This document shows positions 48,863-61,135 of a stretch of 64,000 nt of DNA, one piece after another. The DNA comes from Atherinomorus stipes (lineage: Eukaryota; Chordata; Actinopteri; Atheriniformes; Atherinidae). Each line of letters opens with the position of its first letter. The stretch's first letter is position 1. Location of the stretch: contig JALJCO010001220.1 of assembly GCA_023101725.1 (NCBI GenBank), forward strand, positions 424,879 to 488,878, read 5' to 3'. The notes below the pieces were generated by a model. That model was given only the letters and a program-made list of their open reading frames with translations, searched no databases and had not been told where the DNA came from. The position numbers were made by a program, and so were the translations under genes.

Positions 48863-49811
48863 ATGGAGGAGCTCGCCACCACTATGGTCACCTCTAACAT
48901 CTCCTCTTCTCCAGGACATCTACCCCATCCCTCCTGGGACTCCAGTGGTCTGGTTCCTGCACTGGTGATGTCTCTCTGCTTCCTGCTGGGAGTACCTGGA
49001 AACATTGCAGTGATCATTCTCAAGCCTAACTGGGAGCACCTGTCCAGTCTGAGCCAGAGTTTGATGTTAAATCTGACCGTGTCAGACCTGCTCTGTCTGC
49101 TGACCCTTCCACTGTGGATTTACGCTTTGCTCTACGGTTGGACCTTTGGCCTGGTGGCCTGTAAGTTCCTGACATTCCTGGTATACTGCAGTGTTTATGG
49201 CAGCGTACTGACTGTGACTGGGCTGAGTGTCCATCGCTACTTACTGGTGGTGCACCAGCTAAGGTGTTTACATGAGGCTGGAATCAAAGTGCTACTAGTT
49301 CTGCTCTGGCTGGTTGCAATCGTGCTATCCATCTCTGCTTTGGTGGTTCGACGGCTGACCACAGATCAGCAGCTAACACGATGCCAACCTCAGTACTCCT
49401 CTGACATCCAGCATGCAGCTATCCTGCTAAAAGAGACCCTGGTAGGGTTTCTTACTTTTTGTCTTATGGTATTTTCATACGTTCAGCTACATAAGAAGAT
49501 AAACGAAGCAGCATTTTTCAACAACCCTCAGACAACCAGACTGGTTACCAGCATCATTGTGATGTTTTTTATTCTGTGGGTTCCATATCATACCATAAAT
49601 ATATACAGCTATTTTTTTTAAAAATAAGGAACTCTTGGAGTTTTGTACAGACATGGGAAGCACTGTTGAAGCAGTAACTTTTGTGAATAGTTGCCTGAAT
49701 CCACTCCTTTACGCTTTTACTTCTCACATTTGCATCACGTGCCTTAAAAAAGAACCACAGCGGATAAACTTTCCAGTTCCACCAACAGAAGATACAGCTT
49801 CAGAGCCTTGA
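48863..49811 (+). pseudogene. LTB4 receptor-like GPCR, unit 3 (frameshift before TM7)
   Basis: Open for 252 codons from MEELATTMVTSNISSSPGHL through TM6 (FFILWVPYHTINI), then TAA at 49619-49621. Compared with unit 4, about 8 nt are missing near 49600-49620. Frame +1 then restores TM7 (FVNSCLNPLLYAFTSHICIT) and a long tail ending PTEDTASEP and TGA at 49811. TM3 reads HRY where other copies have QRY. TM1 GN, TM2 Asp and Cys residues are intact. Either a young pseudogene or a local assembly error in a T-rich tract; the missing block also removes part of ECL3, so I favour pseudogene. Confidence 0.85.
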
Positions 49812-51017
49812 CAGCAACATGTAGATCAAACATTTTGGCATACAGGGTGGGGAAAAAACATTTCAGTCACATTTGATCTCTTCTATTCACACATGCAGGA
49901 TGTTGGGCTCAGTTTGTTGCATCAAACTAATGGTAAATTTTCAAGTTAAGCCACACCCTGTTCTCAAACCAGCAACATGCCTGCTGCAACATATTCTCAG
50001 TTTTGTATTTTAAACTTTTTTTTTTATATAGTTTTATATTTATTTTTTACACAGATAAAGAAAAGTAATATTATATCCTCTATAGGGGATATCTGGTCCG
50101 AGGACAGTACAATTAGTAAAAGAAATGAATGTTTGCAGTGGAAGTCCCTAATAGTTGTGGTTTTTATGAAGTATGAAAGAAAATCTGAACATAAATTAAT
50201 CAATAGATAGATAGATCAAGGGTCAAAGAGAAGGTATTGGATTGTGGTACAGTACCATCAGATGTTTAAACTCATTTAGTTACCATATCTGTTGTTTTCT
50301 TTTCTCTACAATGTCTACAGAATCCCAGGAGTATTTTTGCTAATTTTCTTGTGAATGTTTTCAAACGATAAACTTCTTTTACATTATTTTCTGTCATGTG
50401 TTCAGTTTGTCTATATGAAACAGGAATATGAATTACCACAACCACAAGTTCTGCATTGTAAATCTGACTTATGTTACACATTCTAGAAAATGGGCTCGTT
50501 CTCTTTATTAAAGGGGGTTGACCAGAAGAGTGACACCAAAGTGAACATAAAGTTATCAGATATCTGTTGTAATTTACTCCTAAGACAAAAAATGAAAGAA
50601 AAGCTCATCAGGGTGCATTGGCTGGTCCAAGTTGAATAAAAAGAAAGTTATTCTTTAACTTTCAAGCAATAACAGGAAAATATTCCACTTTCTTCATTAC
50701 AGTAGCTGTCATCAGCTTCCAAATACAGAAAAGAACAAATGCAACTCACGGTAAACACACCCTGGCCGCACTCATTCATTAGAATTTATTCGACAAAAAC
50801 CAGGCAAACAAATGAACATGCTAAATATCTGTCTTGTTAAATACACTTAACACATCTCTCAGCTAAAGGCATTATATAAATGATCTGCAAATCATTGCAG
50901 ACGTTATTTTAACATTTTGTTGTTGCTTTGTTTTGTTTTTTAAAGACAAAGCGTTTGATGGCACATCTGAAAATTGTGATTCGACATGAATGTGCAATTC
51001 TCTTTTCTTGGAAAAGT

Positions 51018-51023
51018 TTTATT
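51018..51023 (-). promoter_or_regulatory. prss35: Possible polyadenylation signal of prss35
   Basis: AATAAA on the minus strand about 360 nt past the prss35 stop codon. Confidence 0.4.
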
Positions 51024-51383
51024 GAAGTCTGTATTGCAGTTACATACAAATGTTTTATAAGAGATGAACAAGATAAGAACAGTGCTATTAAACCAATTAT
51101 GCACTCTTAAGTTTAACTTGATGGATAAAAACAATTGTCACAGTAACTACAAGGGAAAACATCTGCGAAGCTTTTCTTATCATGCAGCAATGTATGATGT
51201 AAAGAACATATAATTTGCATAAAATATGAACTAGATTGAGTTGTTGGCTGTTTCAGTGCTAATCGGATGATGATCATGTGAGTAAATATCTTGAAGGTTG
51301 TAAACATATTAGCCCTGATTTTTGAGTCTCTTGAGTGGTGACAACAGATCTTTTCATCTTGTTGGTCCATTGCTCTGCACAGT

Positions 51384-52801
51384 TCAAACCTCTTTGCAAA
51401 GACTTGGATCTCCGTGGATCCAGTGGCATATCTGAGCATATTTGGGAGGTGTGATCCTCACTGCAACATTGAAGTCCCTCTGCTCACCTCCCTCCACGTC
51501 CACCCACTGATGGCCTGAGAACACCCCAATCACCCTCCTCTGCCACTTGCCCTTGCTGCCCTTGTGTCCTGTGTCCTGCCTCAGGCGCACATAAACCCCT
51601 GCTCCTGTTGCACCATTCTGTGCATCACAGTGCTGATACATCAAATCACCAGACTCTTTTGTAACTGAGCAAAAGCGATAAATCACCTTCTCATCTCCAC
51701 GTCTGTCCAGCTGTGTGTCTGTGTCATAGCCTGAGAAGTGGATCCGACCAAGTGGCGTTTCAGAGGGTGCCACTCCGATCTCCATGTGCCTTTGCTTGAC
51801 AGGACGTCTCAGTTCCAAAAGAGCATAATCATAGTCTGGGGACACAGAGTTGGTGGAGCTCCTGGTCTGAATCCATCCTTGAGGGATCTGGGTTTGTTTA
51901 ACCAGAGTCCAGCGAAAGACAGGTTGCTTTCCTGTTCCTTCACTCCGTCGAATACGATTAGGACTTTTTCGCTTTCCTGGTCTTTTTTTATCAGACTCCC
52001 CATTTCCCCCTCAGCTTCTCCCTCCTCATCCTTTTTCTTACCTCTGTGCGCTCTGCCTCCACTCCCCCTTCTCCTTTTCTCTCCTCCATTATTCTTTTCT
52101 TCATCTTCTCCTGTTAGCTGCTCTTCTCCTCTCCTTGCCCCTCCTGCTTCTTTCCTCCCACCCCTTTTTCTCCCTTCTCTCCTTCTTCCAACCCTTCTTC
52201 TGGTCTTAATCTGTAGCAACCCAACTTTAAGCCTTCTGGCACTCCCCAAATAGTCCTTCCCATCGTGGACACAGTGCGCTGCTGTTAGGACATGCTTTGG
52301 AGATACCAGCACTCCAGAACAACCTGTAGAGAGGCGGACTGCAGTGGAGAATGGGTAGTTGGTAATATAATATGAATCAGAGATCACAAATCGCCCATCT
52401 GCTCCATAAACTTGTCGCTTCTTGCGGACATAAACTGATGAACGTGCTGGTGTTTCTGCAGACGTCTTGTTCACCCACTGCAAGCTGATGTCTGCATGTA
52501 TGCGTGTGCCATTTTCATACACCGTCTCATATCCCAACATTCTCTCCTGTTCAGTCTGGTCTATCGATGGTCGGGTGCTTTGACACTCGATTCCACAAAA
52601 CGTCTTTGTCCCTTTTCCTACCCCATCCTCCTCCCCTCTGAACAAAGTTGTTTTTAATGGTTGTGTGTGTGTAACCAGCAGCCTCGGCAGACTCTGCCTG
52701 GTCCATCCGTAGGCATCGTCGCTCTCATTCTTAGCCAAAACTCCTGAAACTGTCAGGGCAGCCACATAATGCAGCACACAAATGAAGCTTTTGAGGCCCA
52801 T
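51384..52801 (-). CDS. prss35: prss35, secreted inactive serine protease 35 (one frameshift)
   Basis: A chymotrypsin-fold (S1) pseudoprotease secreted into the extracellular matrix. Visible: signal peptide (MGLKSFICVLHYVAALTVSG); CGIEC at 69-73; N-glycosylation sites N25, N97 and N111; furin-type site RKKR at 126-129 before QVYG; STGCSGVLVSPKHVLTAAHC with the catalytic His at 176; a long basic/acidic linker; DYDYALLELRR with the catalytic Asp; and NGATGAGVYVRL, where Thr replaces the catalytic Ser as in mammalian PRSS35 (GSTGSGVYLRL). It ends QICHWIHGDPSLCKEV. The first 992 nt and the last 462 are in different frames. The switch falls between about 52013 and 51940, probably at the C5 tract 52006-52010 (one base short). 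Total length 1418 nt is one short of whole codons, about 472 residues against 413 in human, the excess being linker. The start lies four bases after a good acceptor (ctgctttcag), so a 5' UTR exon lies upstream. Confidence 0.93.
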
Positions 52802-54725
52802 TTCACTGAAAGCAGAAAGACAATAACATGGTTAATTCCCAAAGCCAAGCAACTGGAGAGAAAAATCTGTTTCCTCATTTTACGACAAGAGGCAAAGACA
52901 TAAACGACCACCAGATGGCAAACTATCTTAACTTATAAGCAAAACAGTAAATAAAAACATCAGCAGGAGTGGAGGTTATGTCTGAAAACTATTCTAAATT
53001 TAGAAACTGCAGTAATTATTCTTTCATTTAAACACGTCATTCTCAATATTATCATCAATGAAACCTTTAAACTCTAAATGTCAAATTAAAAGAAGGGGAG
53101 TATTTATGGATTTATTGTATCATAATATTAAAATAATCTAGATGACTCACAGTATTTGAAATAATAGTAACTCTCTTAAACCCCGGGAAAATAAAACGAA
53201 ACATCCAGACAACAGGAAAATGATGAAGCCATCCGGAAAACGGCGTTAATATAAGATTAACAAGAAAACATGTTTTCCCTTCCGCTCAAAGATTAACAAA
53301 AGTGATGCAAGAAATATAAACATTCAAAATGATCGTGCTGCATGCACTCGAACAAACCTCATTTGACGTTTCACTGCTCATCAATAGGGGGAAAAGAACA
53401 GCCTTTTAAGAAAAGAAGCTATCCAAGCGGTGTCCAGGATCCTGTCCCATTATTTCCTGAGCCAAAAAAAGAGAGAAAAGAAGTAAATCTATACATTTAG
53501 GTTATGAAACTCACAGAAAGGCTGCTAGAAATTTTCTCACAGAAATCGGGGATGAGCTGGGGATGAGCGTAAAAAAAAAAAAAAAAAAAAAAAAAAAGCT
53601 CCACTGAACATGCGAGTCAGCCCAGTATTGCGCGTGGATGAAGTTTCTGATCACGTGACGAGTTTGCCAGCGTAGTTGATGACTTGCTCTGCAGCTATCT
53701 GCGGACAAAAATACATTTTTGTGTGTTAGTTCTGTATTTCTGGAATTATTATAATAACATCCCCACAAACAGGTGGGGGCATATCTGAGGAATCTGCCAT
53801 TTAACCGATGTTGGTTCGCGCTGTTCTGAGAACCAAGAGTTCCTTTTTTCGGGTCTTTTTCTTTAGATGTGCTATCATCTCTGCAGATAGTTACTTTCTG
53901 ATAGATTATATGCGTTTGCAAACATTTGCAGCAATTGGGTTGCCATATGAATGAAATGTGCCAAGCTGTATAAATATAGCATTCAATATTTCTAAATAAG
54001 CCTAATGTTCTCATGTTATTGTTTTAAAAACGGTAGCGCACAACTATAAAGTAAATAAAAATGCCGAAAAGAAAAAAGTCACTTGAAATTTCACAAATAT
54101 GAATGATGAGATGATCTGGATTTGAACAACTTTAATTTTGTGTGGAGGTATAAGGGTATTATTAAGTTGTATGTCAAATGAACTCAATGCATTTTTAAAG
54201 CAGTATTTTCTCTATTATTTTACAGTATTTTTACCATGCTATGTACTTTTTTTTTTACAATTATTTGTGTGCTACAGTATTACTTGTGTTATGTATTTTG
54301 TGTCTTCAGGCACTGCAAATGGAAATTAACTCAGATATTCATCTGTGGTTAACTGATATCCAAGATGCCTGTTGAATAAACTAAATTAACATGAACTAAA
54401 TCAAGGATTTCTCCCGGAGTATAATACCCTTTTTTTTCTTTTTTTGTGAAGGAAGATTAAACTACGTAAAATAAAAGCCTGTCAAAACTCACTGTAAAGG
54501 GTATAACTTTTTACATCACTTCCCGTAAAGACAGAAATTCATGAGATGATGGAACATCATGCAGCGATAGAACAGTTAGGACCTCAGTTTACTCATATCA
54601 GCGCTCTTTTATTTATACTTCCTGTTTCACTGCATCAACATGACATCATCTTGGTTCCTCTTCACTTCACTGACATTTCCCCACCATCACCTGCTCAGTG
54701 CAAAGCTTACCAACAAGCTTGCAGC
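52802..54725. other. Interval between prss35 and receptor unit 4
   Basis: Probably contains the prss35 promoter and 5' UTR exon on the minus strand; a donor-like gag|gtttgtt ends at about 53358 (minus strand). A26 run at 53572-53597. From about 54130 the + strand is collinear with the upstream region of unit 2 and includes the empty site of the Tc1 insertion. Confidence 0.5.
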
Positions 54726-55628
54726 ATGGAGGAGCTCGCCACCACTATAGTCACCTCTAACATCTCCTCTTCTCCAGGACATCTACCCCATCCCTCCTGG
54801 GACTCCAGTGGTCTGGTTCCTGCACTGGTGCTGTCTCTCTGCTTCCTGCTGGGAGTACTTGGAAACATTGCAGTGATCATTCTCAGGCCTAACTGGGAGC
54901 ACCTGTCCAGTCTGAGCCAGAGTCTGATGTTAAATCTGACCGTGTCAGACCTGCTCTGTCTGCTGACCCTTCCACTGTGGATTTACGCTTTGCTCTACGG
55001 TTGGACCTTTGGCCTGGTGGCCTGTAAGTTCCTGACATTCCTGGTGTACTGCAGTGTTTATGGAAGCCAACTGACAGTGACTGGGCTGAGCATCCAGCGC
55101 TACTTACTGGTGGTGCACCGGCAGAGGTGTTTACATCAAGTAGGAATGAGAGTGCTACTAGTTCTGCTCTGGCTGGTTGCAATGTTGCTCGCCGTTCCTG
55201 CTGTGGTGGTTCGACAGCTGACCACAGATCAGCAGCTAACACGATGCCAACCACAGTACTCCTCTGAGGTCCAGCGTGTGGCTATCCTGCTGACAGAGGC
55301 CCTGGTAGGGTTTGTTTCTTCGTTTCTCGTGGTGTTTTCATACATTCAGCTACGCAAGAAAGTAAATCAAACAGCCTTTTTCAACAACCCTCAGACAACA
55401 CGACTGGTTACCAGCATCATTGTGACCTTTTTTGTTTTGTGGGTTCCATATCATACTGTAAACGTGTTGGGTGTGGCAGCTATTTCTCTCAAGAACGAGG
55501 AACTCTTAAAGTTTTGTACAGCCTCATGGAACATTGTTGGAGCACTTACATTTGTGAATAGTTGCCTGAATCCCTTCCTTTATGCTTTTACTTCCTATAA
55601 CATTTGTAACATTTGCCAAAAAAACTAA
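54726..55628 (+). CDS. Leukotriene B4 receptor-like class A GPCR, unit 4 (intact)
   Basis: A 300-residue receptor, the same length as unit 1. I chose the Met at 54726 (MEELATTIVTSNISSSPGHL) because it aligns with the other copies; the frame is open 60 codons upstream, but that sequence matches the non-coding upstream region of the paralogues. N-glycosylation site N12; GNIAV in TM1; LNLTVSD in TM2; SIQRYLLVV in TM3; FFVLWVPYHTVNV in TM6; NSCLNPFLYAF in TM7. It diverges from unit 1 mainly in TM4, ECL2 (LTRCQPQYSSEVQ) and the second intracellular loop (HRQRCLHQ), the regions expected to set ligand and coupling. As in unit 1, an A run (tgccaaaaaaactaa) ends the protein early in the tail. It lies just beyond prss35, on the opposite strand. 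Confidence 0.9.
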   Translation: MEELATTIVTSNISSSPGHLPHPSWDSSGLVPALVLSLCFLLGVLGNIAVIILRPNWEHLSSLSQSLMLNLTVSDLLCLLTLPLWIYALLYGWTFGLVACKFLTFLVYCSVYGSQLTVTGLSIQRYLLVVHRQRCLHQVGMRVLLVLLWLVAMLLAVPAVVVRQLTTDQQLTRCQPQYSSEVQRVAILLTEALVGFVSSFLVVFSYIQLRKKVNQTAFFNNPQTTRLVTSIIVTFFVLWVPYHTVNVLGVAAISLKNEELLKFCTASWNIVGALTFVNSCLNPFLYAFTSYNICNICQKN

Positions 55629-56719
55629 ACCTATAAATCTGAATGTTCAAATTTCCCAAATTCAAGATATCTTGACATCTTCAGGAACTTGATAATAACA
55701 CACAGATAAACCATATTTGCACAAGGGACTGAAAAGAACTTTCAGTCAAAAGATTTTATCTCCGCTACTGAGATATGAAGGGTGTGGAACTCAGTTCATC
55801 CCATGAAGCTTTAATGACTAGTTTTCAAATTAAGCAACATTTATTCTCAAATCTCATGCTTACTGAAACATATCCTAATTTGTTTCATTTTTATTTCATT
55901 TATTTCAATTTATTTTAAAATATTTATGCTTCATGAATGGCCTATTGAGCTTTGAACATTTAAGTCTATTTTGAGTCTAGTATATAAAATCCTAAATGGC
56001 CTGCCTCCTGCATGTTGCTGAATTAACATGGACAATTTAGCTTTTCTTTTAAAGCCAGTATACAGTGGAATTCCCTTGCAGATGATATAAAGAGCTGCAG
56101 GTCCATAACCATTTAAATCTCAAGTGTTTTTGAAACCACTTGAATCTGTAACCACTGACTTAAATCATTGTAAATTTTAACATTATGTTTTTTTTCTGAT
56201 AGTGCTTCCTATTCTGTGTTGGTGGGGGGGGGGGGGGGGGGGGGGGGGGGATTTACTATTAGTTTATTACTAATATAAAACTTGGAGGGTTTTCATAGTG
56301 CCAGGGGACTGCAAATGTAAATTAATATTAGGCTAAGTCTGGTACAATGCATCAGTTGAAAACTAAGTTTGAAAGGCACAACACTTTTGGTGATGTCATG
56401 CTTCTAGAAACAATGAACTTCTTACTTGTTGTTCATTTTCTGTCAGCGTCTTTCTGGGAAACAGGAATCTGTGACACCACAACCAAAATAGCCTCATAGA
56501 AAATGTCAACTATGTTACACATTCTAGCAAATGGTTTCTTCTTTATGTTTATGGGTTAGATGAGCAGACTGACTGCACAAGTGTGAATGTAAAAGTACCA
56601 TCTGTCTGTCTCAGTTTAGTTCAAAGGTAGGAAATGGGAGAAAAGCTGAAGGGGGTGTATTTTTTGCCATGCATGTGTGGTTGTGTGTGTGTGAAGATGA
56701 TGGATTCAGAGGGGGGTGG

Positions 56720-57420
56720 CCACTCAATGTCGTTTTAGACCCTGGTAAATGGCGCACACAAGGGGTAGCCAGGGGTGGTCCTACCCCCCCGGAACAAAAA
56801 GCTGGCCACCCCACTGGCCACCCCTGTAAAAATGATTTTTTTTTCATTTATGTAAACTTTTATGTACTATTTACAAGGCACAGCATGCTTTGCTTGTATT
56901 TGAATGTCAAAATCTTTATAAGCTAATAGAAATAAAAAATATTACACTAGACCTACCATTTCTGCCATTACTCTCTTGCCATAGTCATCCGCAGGTTTAT
57001 CACATGCCTTTCTTATGCAAATTCATCCAGGAAGGCGCCACCCCAACCAGTTTCTAATGCCCCTTTCACATTACCACCTACTTAGCCCAGCCCTCATCGG
57101 GCCATCACCACACTACCCTAATTTCTCTTTGGCTTCTATATATAGAAGCCTATTGATTCTGCCCCCTTAACGTCCATTATATGCGGATATATGCGGCTCT
57201 ACGACTAATCTGAATACAGTCGCATCCAAAGGAGTCAGAGTGAAGCAGAAATGCAGAAATGTTACTGGTGAGTAAATGCACGTACAAATGCCTAGAAATA
57301 AGGTCCAGATTGAAAGAAACAAAAGTTATCCTTTAGGCTAATTACCCTTGGCAACCCTGATATTTTCTCTGGCCACCCTGTGGCCACTCCTACAGAAAAA
57401 TCTCTGCAGGTGCCCCTGAC
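56720..57420. mobile_element. Repeat with inverted ggggtggcc ends, interrupted by a foldback piece
   Basis: ggggtggccactcaatg near 56711 and the run ccactggccacccctg near 56812-56826 face each other, and ggccaccctgtggccactcc recurs at 57371. The foldback-family end (57205-57341) lies inside. Non-coding; family unknown. Confidence 0.35.
57205..57341. mobile_element. Foldback element family, copy 2 (one end only)
   Basis: Ends gtgagtaaatgcacgta, aaataaggtccagattgaaa and gttatccttta match the right arm of the complete copy at 62855-63470. Confidence 0.65.
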
Positions 57421-58554
57421 TCTGGTCAAAAACCCACTAGCACCTGCTTTATGCTCTTTTCTTTATATGTAGTATGTCTGAATCACCAGTTTTCCATTTG
57501 CAGCAGATACTGTAAAGTTGAAACAAATTTTTATTACTAAGGGTTCGATGGCTTGACTCTCCATCACATTCTTCTCATCAATTCTGCATCTTTTACAAAT
57601 CTGTTTTTTTAAAATAGTTTTCCAAAGTTCCACTTTTTGTTTCCTTTTAAATTTACAGAAAACTGAAACTGGCTCATCGCTGGTATGATTGGTGAATTAT
57701 CCATGTGTGTGGTTTCTGAGAAGTAGAAACAAAGGATTCTCAGAAGACTTTTATCCAGAATAACTCTTCTGCTTTTGCCCTCAGAGGAAAAGCAAATTCA
57801 GTCATTTATGTTCACTCTACAAGTTCTGTGGACAGTGCAGACTGTGCTAAATTTTGTCTAGACACAACTGTTAATGAAGCCAGTCCACCCAAAAGGTTCA
57901 GGACTACTGCTGGAGAGTGCATGTGTGTGTGTGTGTGTGTGTGTTGTGTGTGTATGTGTTCATGTACACACTACTTATGACTCAGTATTTCCTCCAGCTG
58001 TTCCTTTGGAGCCTGTGCAGGGTTTTCTCTGGCCTCTTCTCAACAAAGAAACAATTCCTTTTTCGTGCAAGGATGATTTCTACTCTTCATTCTGTGTATC
58101 AATGTCTGCCAAGATGCTCAGTTATAATTTCCAAACTCTTTAAGACACACTTAACCTGGCTAACTTGACCCCTGGATAGCAAAGGAGGAAAAACATCAAT
58201 CCAAGTCACTTTTAAGTACTATGTTGAAAACTATGTTGAAAAGCTTAAACTATTTGTGTGTGTGAGAACATGAGGAATAAAATCTGTTTATGATTTATTT
58301 TTGTTCAATGATTCCTCAGTCAGTACTTCACAAAAAATTGCAGATTAAAGGTAGGTGGGTGGTGTTTTCCTGGAGCATTTCTTACTATATGTTGCTTAAA
58401 ATCTCCTTCACAGTCCACTTGCAGCCAACTGAATGATGATATGGCCATCAAACTCAACTGCCGTTTGTCCCAAATACACTGCTCCAAGCGCATCTCAATG
58501 TGTGAACAACCATGGCTGACAGACCGCCTGCTGTGCACATCCATATCACGCGAG

Positions 58555-58770
58555 AGACGGGGCAGCCTCTATATAAAGCATTATCTGCAAAACTCCTTCA
58601 TTTCATCAGTGCTTTAAGTAGAATGAACGAACAAACGAGTACTACAGTATTGTCCTGTGAGTTCAGAATTAACTCTCCGTTAGTTATTGGGAGGTTTTCT
58701 CAACACTCTATAGGCCGTGCGCACCCTGACATGCGCAAGCCGCAGTACAGCTGAGAGAGTAGCTCTCTAC
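58555..58770. mobile_element. Foldback element family, copy 3 (internal part)
   Basis: gacggggcagcctctatata, gaatgaacgaacaaacgagt, actattgtcctgtgagttc (with a short insertion) and gcagtacagctgagagag match copies 1 and 4. Both outer ends are missing. Confidence 0.65.
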
Positions 58771-61014
58771 CAAACTGAAAACTATTTATGTATTTATTTT
58801 ATATAATTTAACATTTATCAATAATGTATTATTTATGAATATATTAATTAATTCATCCTTTTAAAAAAGAAAAGGACAAACAGCAGAGATGCAACATTAT
58901 ACGTCCTTCAAGACATGACCATTTCGCAAGTTTTTGATGTTGTTGTTGTTTAAAGTACATCCCAGTAAGTGTACTTTAGAGCTAATTTTTCCAATTTTTG
59001 TCAGTGGTTTATTTTCTCCGTTTTCTGTCTGGGTACAAAAATGAACTAACTCGCTTCTGGCTGAAAAATGCTTATTATTTATCTCAGTATGAAATTATTC
59101 TTTCCAACCATAATTACAGTACCTTTTTTTTTATTATTAAATGTGTTTGTTTTAAACTTGAGATTATCAAATCCTCTTTTATTCATTTAAGTTTACTTGT
59201 TTGTTTGTTTTAGAGTTTATGTTTTTTCACATGCAGGAAGCATGCAGCTGAAGTAAAGCTTCTGCTGTCAATGTGACATAATTAAAATCTTTGGATAAGC
59301 TGGACTGAGTCTTTGGAGAGCTTCAGATAACAGTAACATTATTGGCCTCGGATGGCTGGTGACTCACTATTGCCTGCTCGTTTCAGTCTTCTCACGGATC
59401 TAGGATTTGCTGTCCTTTTCCCTTCTGCAATTGTCAGTGACTTACTGTACAGTGTTTGAACCTTTCTTTTCTAAAAATTCTTTTTCCTTTCTTTCTTGCA
59501 GATTCAATCTCCATATCCAACCAAACAAAACAAAAATCCCCCTCAAGAATAGATGCAGGCTACAGCTGGCAATAGTCATAGAGAAACTGAATGCTGAAAG
59601 AAAGATGAGTGAGGACAAAGCTGGGAGCAGAGGTGGAGTTGGTTTAGCTTGGCTCACTACACTATGTCTCTTGCAGCTTCTCTGATTCCCATCTAGCCAT
59701 ACTCCAAGTTAGTGGGATTCTTTATTTAAATGGAAATTTCCTGAGAGGCCACTGGTTGAATAAGGTCATTCTATCTCAGTGTGACTTGTTGACTCTGGGT
59801 TGTCATAATTTTGATAACACCGCCTTGATCTGACTTCTCCAGCTACAAATACAAAATCAACAATGTAATGTAAATTCAGTCACTAAAAACTCCTAGCCAT
59901 TCGTTTCTAAAAATGTATTGAAGTTTGTGGAAATGAAACATTCAGAAAAGATTAGAGGTCTTGCTTTCTTTCAGGATTTGACAGCATACTTACATGGAGA
60001 AAAAAACTAATTTAGACAAAATGCAAACATGTGATTTGGCACCCTTTGGTATAACAACTGCCAGTCCAAGAAGAAATAGTGACTTGAAATATTCCACATA
60101 TCTAGTGGGAGGGTGCTGCACACTGCACGCAAACATGCACAAAATGTTGCTCTGTTTCATGTGATTCTGATATAGTCTGAAGACTGCAAGCATCAGATTC
60201 TGAAGCCATAGCCTTGTTTAGCAGAACTGAGCCCATATATAGCAGCTGCTAGTCAGGGCTTTACCTGGCACAACACAAACCCAACCACCTAATGGATGCA
60301 AATGTTTTATTGGGAAAGTTTCTGGAAAGCTCATACAGTCAACCAGCCTGGCTCTCCGCTCTGTGGGTCCCTCCTGGCCCACCGCCACCACGACAGATAG
60401 AGACAGCATGATTACATGGGCTACGTCCACATTCAGGGGCTAGGTCCCTCAAAGGACCTATCCAATCAACGTAGGCTGGGTCCTCCTTTGACCGCGTGAG
60501 GTGGAATTGACAGGCTGTTAAATTCGGATGGTCTAGCCTCCTCAGCATATTTCTCATTGCCTAGCAAGTGTGACGGCACTTAAGCAAAGCAAAATGGAGA
60601 AAGATTTTTTGGGAATTAGCCAAAAATTATCTTTTTTCTCTCATAAGGGGGGGGGGCGGTGCCGGGAAATGAGGAAAGAGAATATATAGTGTTTCTTTAA
60701 GATATCAGCCTTACCATTTTTCTGCTGATTTTAGAGGAGCTACAGCAGCTTTACTGTACTGTAGTCAGCGGCATTTTTCATTACTCCATCTGAGAGAAAA
60801 TCAAATCCAGGTAAATGTATTTTGTAAAGTTTACAAGATTTCAAGAGTTTAATGCTAACTTTAGCTAATTTCATGGATAATAGCAAGTGAAAGACTGAAC
60901 AGTAATATCAACTTGTACACAACAATAAAATCATGTAATAAATAAAATGAAAATATCTTCTAAATTTAGATACCTCTGCTGTCGAATGTCCCATTCGCCC
61001 TGCAAATCAAATCA

Positions 61015-61135
61015 AACCAAGTTTATTTATATAGCCCTTTACAGTATCCAATGGACACACAAAGTGCTTTACAGCAATGCATCTTGGGATAGGATTAGCC
61101 AGAAAGGATACATAAGACCATCCTTAAAATTTGGG
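61015..61135 (+). repeat. Dispersed repeat shared with 26755-26815
   Basis: gcatcttgggataggattag and gaccatccttaaaat occur as the reverse complement at 26760-26815. The leading tttatttatatagcccttta is common at ends of fish repeats. Confidence 0.5.

Noticed and set aside
51738..52253. + strand open frame of 171 codons
   Set aside because: It is the complement of the prss35 basic/acidic linker; composition (Ser/Leu/Pro from CT-rich sequence) explains it.
54546..54725. 60-residue N-terminal extension of receptor unit 4
   Set aside because: The matching region in the other copies is not open in frame, and the aligned start is the Met at 54726.
59407..59685. 92-codon frame near a cttgcag site
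   Set aside because: One acceptor-like site only; translation resembles nothing known.
60339..60557. Minus-strand frame with a run of Gly near its end
   Set aside because: No recognised family, no splice context, and surrounded by repeat-like sequence; possible MITE but too weak to list.
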